Shown: positions 1 to 6,201 of the stretch, piece after piece
Layout: every line of letters begins with the position of its first letter
Position numbering within the stretch: the first letter of the stretch is position 1
Source: Deltaproteobacteria bacterium
GTDB lineage: Bacteria > Desulfobacterota > DSM-4660 > Desulfatiglandales > HGW-15
Direction: 5' to 3'
NCBI GenBank assembly: GCA_016926135.1
Contig: JAFGPH010000603.1
Coordinates: 1-14,330 of the forward strand
Length of the DNA: 14,330 nucleotides
Position numbers and translations under genes: made by a program
The notes under the pieces: model-generated
The model's database searches: none
Told to the model about the DNA's origin: nothing
What the model saw: the letters and a program-made list of their open reading frames with translations, nothing else

Positions 1-1
1 C

Positions 2-1279
2 AAGGAGAGCAAGCTGCGGGTGGCCCCGGAGTGGGCGGATGTCTGTTTTACCTGCGGCACGTGTGCTGGCGGCTGTCCGGTGAGCGGGGTGGACGGGTTG
101 GACCCGCGCAAGGCGGTGCGCATGGCGGCCCTGGGGCTGGATCAGGAGCTGATCGATTCCCGGTTCCCCTGGGTGTGCACGCTCTGCGGGCGGTGCGAGT
201 ACGCGTGTCCGCAGGGGGTGGAAATCCTGAAGATGTTGCGGATGGCCAGGACCTTACGGGAGAGGGACAAGGTGCCGGGTCCGATCCACAAGGGTGTGGT
301 GATGGACCTGAACAAGGGCAACAACCTGGGGATTCCCAAGCCGGACTTTCTGTTTCTGCTGGCCGATCTGGGCAAGGAGATGGAGGCGGAGGGGTTTCCG
401 GGGTTTTACGTGCCTGTGGACAAGAAGGGGGCCAACGTGCTGGTCACCATCAACTCCAAGGAGCCCTTTGGGGAGCCGGACGACATGAAGTTCTGGTGGA
501 GGATTTTTTATGCGGCCAAGGAGGACTGGACGGTTCCCTCGTTCAACTGGGAGGGGGTGAACTGGGGGCTGTTCTCCGGGGATGACGAGTCGATGAAGAC
601 GCTGGTGGGTCGGATTGTGGAGCACATGGAGCGGCTGGAGTGCAAGACGCTGCTCCTGCCCGAGTGAGGGCACGCCCACTATGCGACCAGGCTTGGTCTG
701 CAAAACTGGTTTCCCGAGGTGTTCAAGAAATACAGGGTGGTGTCGGTGCACGATCTTTTGAAGGAGTATCTCGAGACGGGGAGGATCCGGGTGGACAGGT
801 CCATCCACGAGGAGCTGGCCACGCTTCACGACCCGTGCAATTACGGAAGAAAGGCCGAGAAGGCGTTCGGGCACGGCTATTTTGAGGAGCCGCGCTGGAT
901 TCTGCAGCAGTGCTGCGAGCACTTTGTGGAGATGCAGCCCAACCGGATGAACAACTACTGCTGCGGGGCCGGCGGCGGGGCCTGGGCCATGCCCTATAAT
1001 GATGAGAGGATCTACTACGGGCGGGTGAAGGCCCAGCAGATCCGGGACACGGGGGCCAAGCTGGTGGTAGCGCCGTGCCACAACTGCCGGGACCAGATCA
1101 TGAAGGGCCTGACCAAGGAGTACGATCTGGGCATCGAGACCAAGTATCTGTGGGAGCTGGTGGCCGACTCGCTGATCGTGGAGCCCTGGGGTGAGGAGGA
1201 GGTGCAAAAAGCCCACGCCCTGCGGGATGCCCAGTACGAGAGGGACGACATCGTCCTGGATGAGGAGGAGGAGGAATAG
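2..1279 (+). CDS. Selenocysteine-containing HdrD/DsrK-like iron-sulfur oxidoreductase subunit (5' end may lie outside the window)
   Basis: Probable electron-transfer subunit of a heterodisulfide-reductase/DsrK-type complex. Numbering from the in-frame GTG at 20, an N-terminal double [4Fe-4S] ferredoxin domain has cysteines at 9/12/15/19 and 53/56/59/63. A C-terminal CCG domain has C273, CC314-315 and CxxC 353-356, the usual C-Xn-CC-Xn-CxxC pattern that binds a non-cubane Fe-S cluster in HdrB/HdrD. Between them is a degenerate CCG-like half containing PE-U-GHA, where U is an in-frame TGA at 665-667. The frame stays open from 2 to 1279 apart from this codon and domain homology continues across it, so I read one protein of about 419 residues. 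The frame is open to the left edge, so the true start may be upstream. An acidic EEEEE tail ends the protein. FmdB follows by 7 nt. Partner subunits are presumably upstream, outside the window. Family assignment is fairly sure; the exact complex is not determined. Confidence 0.85.
665..667 (+). other. Selenocysteine UGA codon
   Basis: In-frame TGA inside the HdrD/DsrK-like gene, flanked by codons for LLLPE and GHAHYAT. In related CCG-domain proteins this position is, from memory, a cysteine in an ECGHA-type motif, so Sec-for-Cys replacement is the natural reading. No frameshift is needed, and coding continues for 204 codons with all cluster cysteines intact. Confidence 0.82.
682..702 (+). promoter_or_regulatory. 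Bacterial SECIS-like hairpin
   Basis: The hairpin is TGC (682-684) + GACCA (685-689), loop GGCT (690-693), TGGTC (694-698), a bulged T (699), then GCA (700-702). This gives eight base pairs with one bulge. The loop begins 22 nt after the UGA and its first two bases are G, as expected of bacterial SECIS elements that bind SelB. Unlike E. coli fdhF, the bulged U is on the 3' side, and the apical loop is small. Confidence 0.68.
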
Positions 1280-1286
1280 ATCGAAC

Positions 1287-1541
1287 ATGCCACTCTATGA
1301 TTACCTTTGCCTGGAATGCAAAAAGACAAGCGAGATCCTCGTGAACCGATCCAACGAAGATCCCTGTTGCCCGGACTGCGGTAGCAGGAAGGTGAAGAAG
1401 ATGCTTTCTGCCCCCTCTTCGCTCTCCGGTGTGGCGGGCAACAAACTTCCCGGTCCCGGAGATACGGCCTGCTGCGGTTCCTCACCCATGAGTGGGGGAT
1501 GTGCAGGACCCGGGAGCTGTTGCGGGAAGGCCCACGTATAG
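1287..1541 (+). CDS. FmdB-family zinc ribbon protein, Cys-rich tail (copy 1)
   Basis: 84-residue protein. It starts MPLYDYLCLEC, the signature opening of the FmdB (putative regulatory) zinc-ribbon family, with CxxC pairs at residues 8-11 and 28-31 forming the predicted zinc site. The C-terminal half is Ser/Gly/Cys-rich with two CC pairs (ACCGS and SCCGK), a tail often seen in this family in anaerobes. The ATG at 1287 lies 7 nt after the selenoprotein stop. Its GAGGAGGAGGAGGA Shine-Dalgarno stretch is also the coding sequence for that protein's acidic tail, so translation is likely coupled. The molecular role of FmdB proteins is not established. A paralogue lies at 5831-6073. Confidence 0.85.
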   Translation: MPLYDYLCLECKKTSEILVNRSNEDPCCPDCGSRKVKKMLSAPSSLSGVAGNKLPGPGDTACCGSSPMSGGCAGPGSCCGKAHV

Positions 1542-1615
1542 GGTAGGGTTCCAAGAACGCCGACCCTGTGCTGTAAAATACGTCTGTAAAAAATTAGACC
1601 CTATTAGGCCTACGA

Positions 1616-1648
1616 GGCCCTGCCGTGACGGGCGGCAGGGCCTTTTTT
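1616..1648 (+). terminator. Intrinsic terminator of the selenoprotein-fmdB operon
   Basis: Perfect 10-bp stem GGCCCTGCCG / CGGCAGGGCC with a 7-nt loop (1626-1632), followed directly by six T (1643-1648). This is a strong rho-independent terminator 75 nt after the FmdB stop. Confidence 0.93.
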
Positions 1649-2000
1649 ATGAGGACCTGGGACTGTTTTGCACATATGCAATTGTGCTGTTGCGAAATGG
1701 CAATATTTTTTCCCTCTGCACGCCTCTCTGATGACTTCCAAAGCAGTCACAGATATCCCAGTCAGCCTTTTGTTGTTCTGTAAGATGCCGATAAGTAGTG
1801 ATTTATTATTCTGTTTGTCGGCTCTCCGAGAGATCCATGCTTCTGGCACGTTTGTTGATATGATCCGGTAGTAGTGGTCTATTTCGAATAAGGTGGATTC
1901 CATCTGTCATCGATGACTTTGGCCCTATGTGTACCACGGGGACCGCCTTCTGAAGCCTCTTCTGAGGAAAGGCGAATTTGCGGGGCGTGTGAGGATAGTG
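1649..2000. other. AT-richer intergenic region without a convincing gene
   Basis: About 350 bases of visibly lower GC than its flanks. Short open frames on both strands have no ribosome binding site and one runs through the terminator hairpin, so I call no gene. A partial sigma-54-type match lies at 1841-1859: TTCTGGCACG is a good -24 element, but GA stands where the -12 GC should be. It could drive the radical SAM operon, but the mismatch makes this weak. Confidence 0.5.
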
Positions 2001-2939
2001 ATGGCAGTAAAAAGATATCGGTATCTGTTCGGCCCTGTTCCCTCCCGTCGTTTCGGGAGGTCTCTCGGGGTGGATCTGACCCCTTACAAAACATGCAATC
2101 AGGACTGCGTTTTTTGCCAGTTGGGCAAGACCACGAACCTGACGCTCTCCCGAGGGGAATATGTCCCGATAAGGGAAGTAAAGGCCGAACTGGAGGACTG
2201 GCTTCGTGCGGATGGGGAGGCCGACTATATTACGCTGTCCGGATCCGGGGAACCTACGCTTCACTCCCGCTTCGGAGAGGTCCTCGATTTCATTCGATCC
2301 AGTTGCCGCATTCCTGCCGTACTCCTGACGAACGGCGCGATGCTGGATTTGAAGGAGGTTCAAGAGGCTGCCTGTTGCGCCAATGTCGTGAAGGCATCCT
2401 TGAGCGCCTGGGACCAGACCTCCTATCAGTGGGTGAACCGTCCCCATCCGGGCCTCGATTTCAGGCGGGTGGTCGAGGGGCAGAAGGCTTTTCGCGATCG
2501 ATTCAGGGGAGACCTTTGGATAGAGGTCTTTTTGATTCCGGGCGTGAACAGCATGCCGGCCGATGTGCGTGCGATTGCGGCCCTGACGGAGCAGATCAGA
2601 CCGAATCGTATTCATCTGAATACCGCGGTCCGACCTGCAGCCGAGGACTTCGTGTCCCCCTTGAGCCGGGAACGCGTCCAATCCCTTGCCCATCTTTTCC
2701 ATCCGGCGGCGGAGGTCATTGCGGATTTCACGGCAAAGAAAAGGATCGACATGCGGGCAGCCGAGGAAGAGGTTTTTGCGATGTTGCGCAGAAGACCCTG
2801 TACTGCCTCTGAGATTGCTGCAACCTTCGGCATGCATTTGAACGAGGTCTCGAAATATTTGGGAGACCTGGTACGGAGAGAGCGGGTCCAAGTCAGGCGG
2901 AGCGATCGTTCCATTTATTACTCGGCCCGTGGGGAATAA
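2001..2939 (+). CDS. Radical SAM protein with C-terminal winged-helix domain
   Basis: 312-residue radical SAM enzyme. CxxxCxxC (C32, C36, C39) in the context KTCNQDCVFCQLG binds the [4Fe-4S] cluster that cleaves S-adenosylmethionine. The GPVPSRR-GRSLGVD opening and the SGSGEPTLH segment are typical of the COG0731-like radical SAM proteins common in anaerobes. Residues ~250-312 look like a winged helix (TASEIAATFGM, then the recognition-helix-like NEVSKYLGDLVRR), suggesting nucleic-acid binding. I chose the ATG at 2001, preceded by GAGG with 6-nt spacing, over an earlier in-frame ATG at 1929 that lacks a ribosome site. The substrate is unknown. It is the first gene of the metal-handling cluster, 55 nt ahead of the IscU-like remnant. 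Confidence 0.85.
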   Translation: MAVKRYRYLFGPVPSRRFGRSLGVDLTPYKTCNQDCVFCQLGKTTNLTLSRGEYVPIREVKAELEDWLRADGEADYITLSGSGEPTLHSRFGEVLDFIRSSCRIPAVLLTNGAMLDLKEVQEAACCANVVKASLSAWDQTSYQWVNRPHPGLDFRRVVEGQKAFRDRFRGDLWIEVFLIPGVNSMPADVRAIAALTEQIRPNRIHLNTAVRPAAEDFVSPLSRERVQSLAHLFHPAAEVIADFTAKKRIDMRAAEEEVFAMLRRRPCTASEIAATFGMHLNEVSKYLGDLVRRERVQVRRSDRSIYYSARGE

Positions 2940-2994
2940 GGGGAAATGGGTCGATCACGATGCTTGATGAGACGACCGGGCGAGACGGGAGAAG

Positions 2995-3120
2995 ATGGAG
3001 GACGCGTGCGATGACTTTGTCATGGATTTGGAGAGTCAAATCAATGAGGCAAACGGATACCCCAAGATGAGGCATGCGAGGAAGCAGCGAGAGACAGACT
3101 CGGCCAAGACGATCCGGTAA
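2995..3120 (+). pseudogene. Internally deleted IscU-like scaffold remnant (41-codon ORF)
   Basis: The translation starts MEDACDDFVMDLESQINE, matching MADEFDEFVRDLQSQINE at the start of the intact scaffold gene at 5010. It ends with YPKMRHARKQRETDSAKTIR, which aligns with that protein's final YMMSRARREREGRKACTKR. About 117 central codons are missing, including all cluster-ligand cysteines (C54, C79, C123 of the intact copy). The deletion is in frame, so the ATG, the upstream GGGAG ribosome site and the stop all survive, and a 41-residue peptide could still be made. It lies 54 nt before DUF5320 copy 1, the same spacing and order as the intact pair. It is either a decayed duplicate or a residual micro-peptide; I favour decay. 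Confidence 0.8.
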
Positions 3121-3174
3121 GGGGAAGGAATGCCGGGTTTCACGGCAAAATCAGGACCCAAGGAGGTGACCCAA

Positions 3175-3474
3175 ATGCCAAGAGGAGATGGAACAGGCCC
3201 GAGAGGCCAGGGACCGAGAACGGGCAGGGGTATGGGCGGAGGCGGCGCCGGCCAGGGAAGAGGGGCCGGTGGTCAGGGCGGAGGCGCCGGCCGGGGAAGA
3301 GGAGCCGGTGGTCAGGGCGGAGGCGGCGGTCGGGGTCGAGGAGGCGGCTTTGCGGCAGGCCCGGGCGGTTACTGCGTATGTCCCAAGTGTGGTGAAAGAG
3401 CCACCCATCAGTTTGGATCCCCGTGCTATGAGCAGCAGTGTCCCAAGTGCGGAACGGCCATGACGCGGGAATAG
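3175..3474 (+). CDS. DUF5320-type Gly/Arg-rich zinc ribbon protein (copy 1)
   Basis: 99-residue protein. It opens with MPRGDGTGPRGQGPRTGRG, the hallmark of DUF5320 proteins, followed by a low-complexity Gly/Arg/Gln stretch (residues ~20-60) containing two tandem 13-residue units GAGxGRGAGGQGG. It ends in a zinc ribbon, CVCPKCGE...CYEQQCPKCG. The AAGGAGGTGA site (3160-3169) fixes the start at 3175; an upstream in-frame ATG at 3130 lies in sequence that is non-coding in the sister copy. The function of the family is unknown. It is often found near Mrp/NBP35, NifX-like and scaffold genes, and here follows an IscU-like remnant. It differs from copy 2 mainly by one extra 13-residue unit. Confidence 0.88.
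   Translation: MPRGDGTGPRGQGPRTGRGMGGGGAGQGRGAGGQGGGAGRGRGAGGQGGGGGRGRGGGFAAGPGGYCVCPKCGERATHQFGSPCYEQQCPKCGTAMTRE
3244..3321 (+). repeat. Tandem 39-bp coding repeat (2 units)
   Basis: Units 3244-3282 and 3283-3321 differ at 2 of 39 positions and encode GAGQGRGAGGQGG and GAGRGRGAGGQGG. Copy 2 of the gene (5537-5797) has a single unit, so this is an in-frame expansion in copy 1 or a contraction in copy 2. Confidence 0.9.
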
Positions 3475-3515
3475 GAGAAGAATGGAGGAGCTTTCGGGCA
3501 AGCGTCTTTCTGCGT

Positions 3516-3526
3516 AGAGGAGGTGA
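3516..3526 (+). promoter_or_regulatory. Ribosome binding site deciding a TTG start
   Basis: GAGGAGGTGAG is an extended match to the 16S rRNA 3' end. The GTG inside it (3523) cannot be the start it serves. The in-frame TTG at 3532 sits at the right distance, so it is the likely start of the J-domain gene. Confidence 0.75.
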
Positions 3527-3531
3527 GAACA

Positions 3532-3909
3532 TTGGCTCTCAAAGACTATTACCGGCTCCTGGGAGTCGAGAGGGAGGCATCCGATCAGGAGATCAAAAAG
3601 GCCTATCGTCAGCTGGCCATGGAATATCACCCCGATCGAAACCAGGATAAGCCCGAGTGCGAAGAGCGCCTCAAGGAGATCAACGAGGCCTATCAGGTTC
3701 TCGGGGACGAAGACAAAAGGCGGCAATACGACCTCTTCTGCCGGCAGCCCTTTTACCGGGACGGTTATGGCCCGGAAAATCCGAGTGATGATCTGACGGC
3801 GCTCTTCAGGGCGTTTGCTCGCAGAGGGGGCATCATGAAGGGGTTCGGGCGCTGCGGTGGGATGGGTTTCGGCAGGGGGGGGTGCGGCCGGTGGAAGAGA
3901 AATTTTTGA
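3532..3909 (+). CDS. Short J-domain protein (DnaJ-like co-chaperone)
   Basis: 125 residues from a TTG start. Residues 3-65 form a J domain: KDYYRLLGV, helix [13 protein letters not shown], the HPD motif (H33-D35) that stimulates DnaK/Hsp70 ATPase, and the helix IV region DEDKRRQYD. There is no DnaJ zinc-finger or substrate-binding domain. Instead the tail is Gly/Arg/Phe-rich with two cysteines ([18 protein letters not shown]), so it is a specialised rather than general DnaJ. An Hsp70-J pair (HscA/HscB) drives cluster transfer from IscU in the Isc system; a J protein this close to an IscU-like gene suggests a similar role, but it lacks an HscB-like C-terminal domain. It sits 57 nt after DUF5320 copy 1, and its end overlaps a possible small ORF. 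Confidence 0.88.
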   Translation: MALKDYYRLLGVEREASDQEIKKAYRQLAMEYHPDRNQDKPECEERLKEINEAYQVLGDEDKRRQYDLFCRQPFYRDGYGPENPSDDLTALFRAFARRGGIMKGFGRCGGMGFGRGGCGRWKRNF

Positions 3910-3986
3910 AAGGCAGCCCGTCTGACGGGCTGGAAGCGATTCTGCGCACGGGCTCATTGAGAGCGGCCCCTGCCGAGATGAGGTGA
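3891..3986 (+). CDS. Possible 31-residue ORF coupling dnaJ-like and moaA
   Basis: GTG-started frame encoding [19 protein letters not shown] followed by [12 protein letters not shown], overlapping the J-domain gene's last 19 bases and ending 7 nt before the moaA TTG. A G-rich stretch precedes the GTG. It could be a leader or coupling peptide. No homologue is recognised, and chance is a real alternative at this length. Confidence 0.28.
   Translation: MEEKFLKGSPSDGLEAILRTGSLRAAPAEMR
3914..3932 (+). other. Hairpin in the moaA leader
   Basis: Perfect 7-bp stem CAGCCCG / CGGGCTG with a 5-nt loop TCTGA between the dnaJ-like gene and moaA. No T-run follows, so it is not a terminator. It may be a processing or pausing structure within the operon transcript. 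Confidence 0.45.
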
Positions 3987-3997
3987 GACCGGCTTGC
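3971..3997 (+). repeat. 27-bp direct repeat, copy 1
   Basis: Matches 6543-6569 at 25 of 27 positions, including an uninterrupted 17-mer AGGTGAGACCGGCTTGC. Here it spans the end of the possible 31-residue ORF and the moaA start. The second copy spans the stop of the 6202 gene. Confidence 0.75.
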
Positions 3998-4974
3998 AGG
4001 ATAACCATAAGCGTACCATCAACTATCTGCGTCTTTCCTTGACGGACCGCTGCAATTTGAGATGCGTCTATTGTATGCCGGAAGAAGGCATGACGTTCGT
4101 TCCGCACGCCGAAATCCTGAGCTATGAAGAGATGCTTTCCGTTGTGAGCCTGTGCGTGCAAAAGGGCATCCGCAAGGTGAGACTCACAGGGGGTGAGCCC
4201 CTGGTGAGGAAAGGGCTTCTTCCTTTCATTGAGAAATTGAACAAGATGGAAGGGCTGGAAGAGATCGCCTTGACGACCAACGGGGTTCTGCTCAAGGATT
4301 TTGCCCGGGATCTCCGCGGATGCGGGATCTGTCGCATCAATGTGAGTATGGATACCCTGAAGGCAGAGAGGTTCCGGCAGATCACGAGACGGGATTTTTT
4401 TGACCGGGTCTGGGAAGGCATCCGGGAAGCGGACTACGCCGGATTCAGTCCCATCAAGATCAATGTGGTTGCCATGAGAGGTGTGAACGACGACGAGGTC
4501 CTGGACTTTGCGCGTCTGACCTTCCTGAAACCGTATCATGTGCGCTTCATCGAGATGATGCCGGTGGGTGAGAACAATCGCTGGGCACGGGAGCGTTTCC
4601 TTTCCGTTCAGGAGATTCTGGACACGATCGGATCCCTGGGACCCCTCCGGCCGGTGCATCCGGATCCCCTGGACGGACCGGCCCAGTACTATGCCCTTGA
4701 GGGCGCTAAGGGCCAGATCGGGCTTATCGGGGCCTTAAGCCACCATTTCTGCCAGAAATGCAACCGACTTCGTTTGACCGCGGATGGACGGCTGAGAGGA
4801 TGCCTTTTTTCCGATCAGGAAACCGATATCAAGACCCCCCTGCGCGACGGGAAAGGTGACGGTTACCTGCTGGATCTGATCGGAGACACGATTCTGAACA
4901 AACCGAAAAGTCACGGTCTGAACCCCCTTCAACCCCGCAAATGCGTTCGTTCCATGAACAGCATCGGGGGATGA
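3994..4974 (+). CDS. moaA: GTP 3',8-cyclase MoaA
   Basis: 326-residue radical SAM enzyme of molybdopterin synthesis, converting GTP to 3',8-cyclo-7,8-dihydro-GTP, the first committed step of Moco/tungsten cofactor formation. The N-terminal CxxxCxxC (C20, C24, C27, DRCNLRCVYCMP) binds the SAM cluster. The C-terminal CxxC-X13-C (C253, C256, C270, CQKCNRLRLTADGRLRGC) binds the second cluster. LTGGEPLVRKG and the terminal IGG tail match MoaA, and length is normal for the family (about 330). The start is a TTG at 3994, preceded by GAGGTGAG with good spacing. No other moa gene is in the window. The next gene, the IscU-like scaffold, follows by 35 nt. Confidence 0.95.
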   Translation: MQDNHKRTINYLRLSLTDRCNLRCVYCMPEEGMTFVPHAEILSYEEMLSVVSLCVQKGIRKVRLTGGEPLVRKGLLPFIEKLNKMEGLEEIALTTNGVLLKDFARDLRGCGICRINVSMDTLKAERFRQITRRDFFDRVWEGIREADYAGFSPIKINVVAMRGVNDDEVLDFARLTFLKPYHVRFIEMMPVGENNRWARERFLSVQEILDTIGSLGPLRPVHPDPLDGPAQYYALEGAKGQIGLIGALSHHFCQKCNRLRLTADGRLRGCLFSDQETDIKTPLRDGKGDGYLLDLIGDTILNKPKSHGLNPLQPRKCVRSMNSIGG

Positions 4975-5009
4975 CCTGGATCTTTTCGAACGAGGTGAGA
5001 CGGGAGAAG

Positions 5010-5480
5010 ATGGCGGACGAATTCGATGAATTTGTCAGGGATTTGCAGAGTCAGATCAATGAGGAGACTCGAGAATCCTATGGGCCGATCGCCTTTGAGA
5101 GATGGCTGAAACCTTTGTTTGTCGGGGTCATTCCTGATCCGGACGGGTACGGCAGGGTCACGGGAAGTTGTGGCGACACGATGGAGATCTTCCTGCGATT
5201 GGATCAGGATCGGGTGAAGGAGGCGACCTTTCAGACCGACGGGTGCGGGGCCAGCACCGTATGCGGTTCTTTTGCCGCCGAGTTTGCGCTCGGCAAGGGC
5301 GCCGAAGAGCTTGCCGAAATCACGGGGGAGGGAATCCTGGACTTTCTGGGGGGGCTGCCTCCGGAAGACAGGCACTGCGCGTTCCTTGCTGCGGACACGC
5401 TTCACGAGGCTATGAATGACTACATGATGAGTCGGGCGAGGAGAGAGCGAGAGGGGAGAAAGGCCTGCACCAAGCGGTAA
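5010..5480 (+). CDS. IscU/NifU-like iron-sulfur cluster scaffold protein
   Basis: 156-residue protein of the IscU/NifU N-terminal family, on which [2Fe-2S]/[4Fe-4S] clusters are assembled before transfer to apo-proteins. Three family cysteines are present: C54 in GSCGD (with the adjacent Asp56), C79 in DGCGAS and C123 in DRHCAFLA. C85 (VCGS) is an additional one. LGGLPPEDRHCAFLAA is characteristic of the variant common in strict anaerobes. The N-terminal ~45 residues are an extra extension compared with canonical IscU, and the C-terminus is Arg/Lys-rich. I chose the ATG at 5010 behind GGGAG; an upstream in-frame ATG at 4941 lies within moaA. No cysteine desulfurase is visible nearby, so the sulfur donor must be encoded elsewhere. 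DUF5320 copy 2 follows by 56 nt. Confidence 0.9.
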   Translation: MADEFDEFVRDLQSQINEETRESYGPIAFERWLKPLFVGVIPDPDGYGRVTGSCGDTMEIFLRLDQDRVKEATFQTDGCGASTVCGSFAAEFALGKGAEELAEITGEGILDFLGGLPPEDRHCAFLAADTLHEAMNDYMMSRARREREGRKACTKR

Positions 5481-5536
5481 AAGGGTCGGGCAGGCTTGTT
5501 TTGACCGCAAAACCAGGACCCAAGGAGGTGACTCGA

Positions 5537-5797
5537 ATGCCAAGAGGAGACGGAACAGGGCCGAGAGGCGAGGGACCGAGAACGGGCAGAGGGATGGGCG
5601 GAGGCGGTGCCGGTCAGGGAAGAGGGGCCGGAGGCCAGGGCGGAGGCGGGGGTCGGGGTCGAGGAGGCGGCTCTGCGGCAGGCCCGGGTGGGTATTGCGT
5701 GTGCCCCAAGTGCGGCGAAAGGGTGACCCATCAATTCGGGAACCCGTGCTTCGAGCAGCAGTGTCCCCGGTGCGGAACGGCCATGACGCGAGAGTAG
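5537..5797 (+). CDS. DUF5320-type Gly/Arg-rich zinc ribbon protein (copy 2)
   Basis: 86 residues, near-duplicate of copy 1: MPRGDGTGPRGEGPRTGRG start, one 13-residue GAGQGRGAGGQGG unit, then GRGRGGG and a C-terminal zinc ribbon CVCPKCGE...CFEQQCPRCG. AAGGAGGTGAC (5522-5532) places the start at 5537; the same motif and spacing precede copy 1. The basic, disordered Gly/Arg region resembles RGG boxes, which suggests (without proving) RNA or protein binding. It is probably co-transcribed with the scaffold gene upstream and the FmdB-type gene 33 nt downstream. Confidence 0.88.
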   Translation: MPRGDGTGPRGEGPRTGRGMGGGGAGQGRGAGGQGGGGGRGRGGGSAAGPGGYCVCPKCGERVTHQFGNPCFEQQCPRCGTAMTRE

Positions 5798-5830
5798 ACC
5801 CATTTCTCAGTACAGTTGAGGAGGCTCAAG

Positions 5831-6073
5831 ATGCCGATCTACGAATACCGATGTGAGGCCTGCGGAGCCGTCACGGAGTATCTGGTAGGGGTGGGCAAGG
5901 ATGAAACCGTCCGCTGCAGTGCGTGCGGCGGTTCGGAAATGAGCAGGGTCCTTTCCGTTTCCTCCTTCACGACGAACCCCTCCGGGCGCATGCCCGGTCG
6001 AACCTGCTGCGGCCGCGAGGAACGCTGTTCCACTCCCCCCTGCTCCGGCGGTGGGGCTTGCAGGCGAGAGTAG
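5831..6073 (+). CDS. FmdB-family zinc ribbon protein, Cys-rich tail (copy 2)
   Basis: 80 residues. MPIYEYRCEACG opening with CxxC at residues 8-11 and a second CxxC (CSACGG) about 20 residues later is the FmdB zinc ribbon. The tail carries further cysteines (TCCGREERC, PPCSGGGAC), parallel to the Cys-rich tail of copy 1 at 1287. The ATG at 5831 follows GAGGAGG at a normal distance; an in-frame ATG at 5816 is earlier but overlaps that ribosome site. Whether the tail binds metal is unknown. It is the third small zinc protein in this cluster. Confidence 0.87.
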   Translation: MPIYEYRCEACGAVTEYLVGVGKDETVRCSACGGSEMSRVLSVSSFTTNPSGRMPGRTCCGREERCSTPPCSGGGACRRE

Positions 6074-6201
6074 GTTCGAATCCCCTGCGCCCCGAAAGCC
6101 GCGGAGAAGGCGATGGATGCCGGTGGGAAAGGGCGTGCGGGTTTTGTCAGGCGGTCGCCGCTCGGCGCAGGGGTGTCGCACACGATGCATAGGAGGGTAT
6201 A

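Larger units (their letters stand above)
2982..3474 (+). repeat. Duplicated IscU-like/DUF5320 cassette, copy A (deleted)
   Basis: Direct repeat of 4997-5797. It starts with an identical 17-mer, GAGACGGGAGAAGATGG, that includes the IscU-like start codon. It continues through the first ~19 scaffold codons, jumps to the last ~20 codons, then runs without gaps through the DUF5320 gene, except for one extra 39-bp unit. By eye about 85-90% identical in the DUF5320 part. Confidence 0.85.
4997..5797 (+). repeat. Duplicated IscU-like/DUF5320 cassette, copy B (intact)
   Basis: Intact partner of 2982-3474, containing a full-length scaffold gene and a DUF5320 gene. The two copies are in direct orientation with dnaJ-like and moaA between them, so recombination between them would remove those two genes. 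Confidence 0.85.

Noticed and set aside
665..667. TGA as a true nonsense mutation splitting a pseudogene
   Set aside because: Motif context, intact downstream cysteine motifs and the SECIS-like hairpin favour selenocysteine; not excluded without selABCD evidence.
254..1288. 344-codon open frame on the minus strand
   Set aside because: Mirror of the selenoprotein gene in GC-rich DNA; low-complexity Leu/Val/His/Pro translation, no ribosome site, no recognisable domain.
1841..1859. Sigma-54 promoter before the radical SAM gene
   Set aside because: The -24 box is good but the essential -12 GC is GA; kept only as a note on the gap.
1610..1903. 97-codon minus-strand frame in the AT-rich gap
   Set aside because: Runs through the terminator hairpin of the upstream operon and has no ribosome site; no family recognised.
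3910..3993. Moco riboswitch upstream of moaA
   Set aside because: Only 84 nt with one simple hairpin; too short and lacking the multi-stem layout of that RNA.
3151..4659. 502-codon minus-strand open frame
   Set aside because: Antisense to the DUF5320, J-domain and moaA genes, all clearly real; composition is of a codon-bias shadow.
6073..6096. tRNA 3'-end-like string GGTTCGAATCCCC after the FmdB-type gene
   Set aside because: T-arm stem would have only two pairs and the upstream bases are coding sequence, so no tRNA body; likely chance, though a decayed attachment site cannot be excluded.
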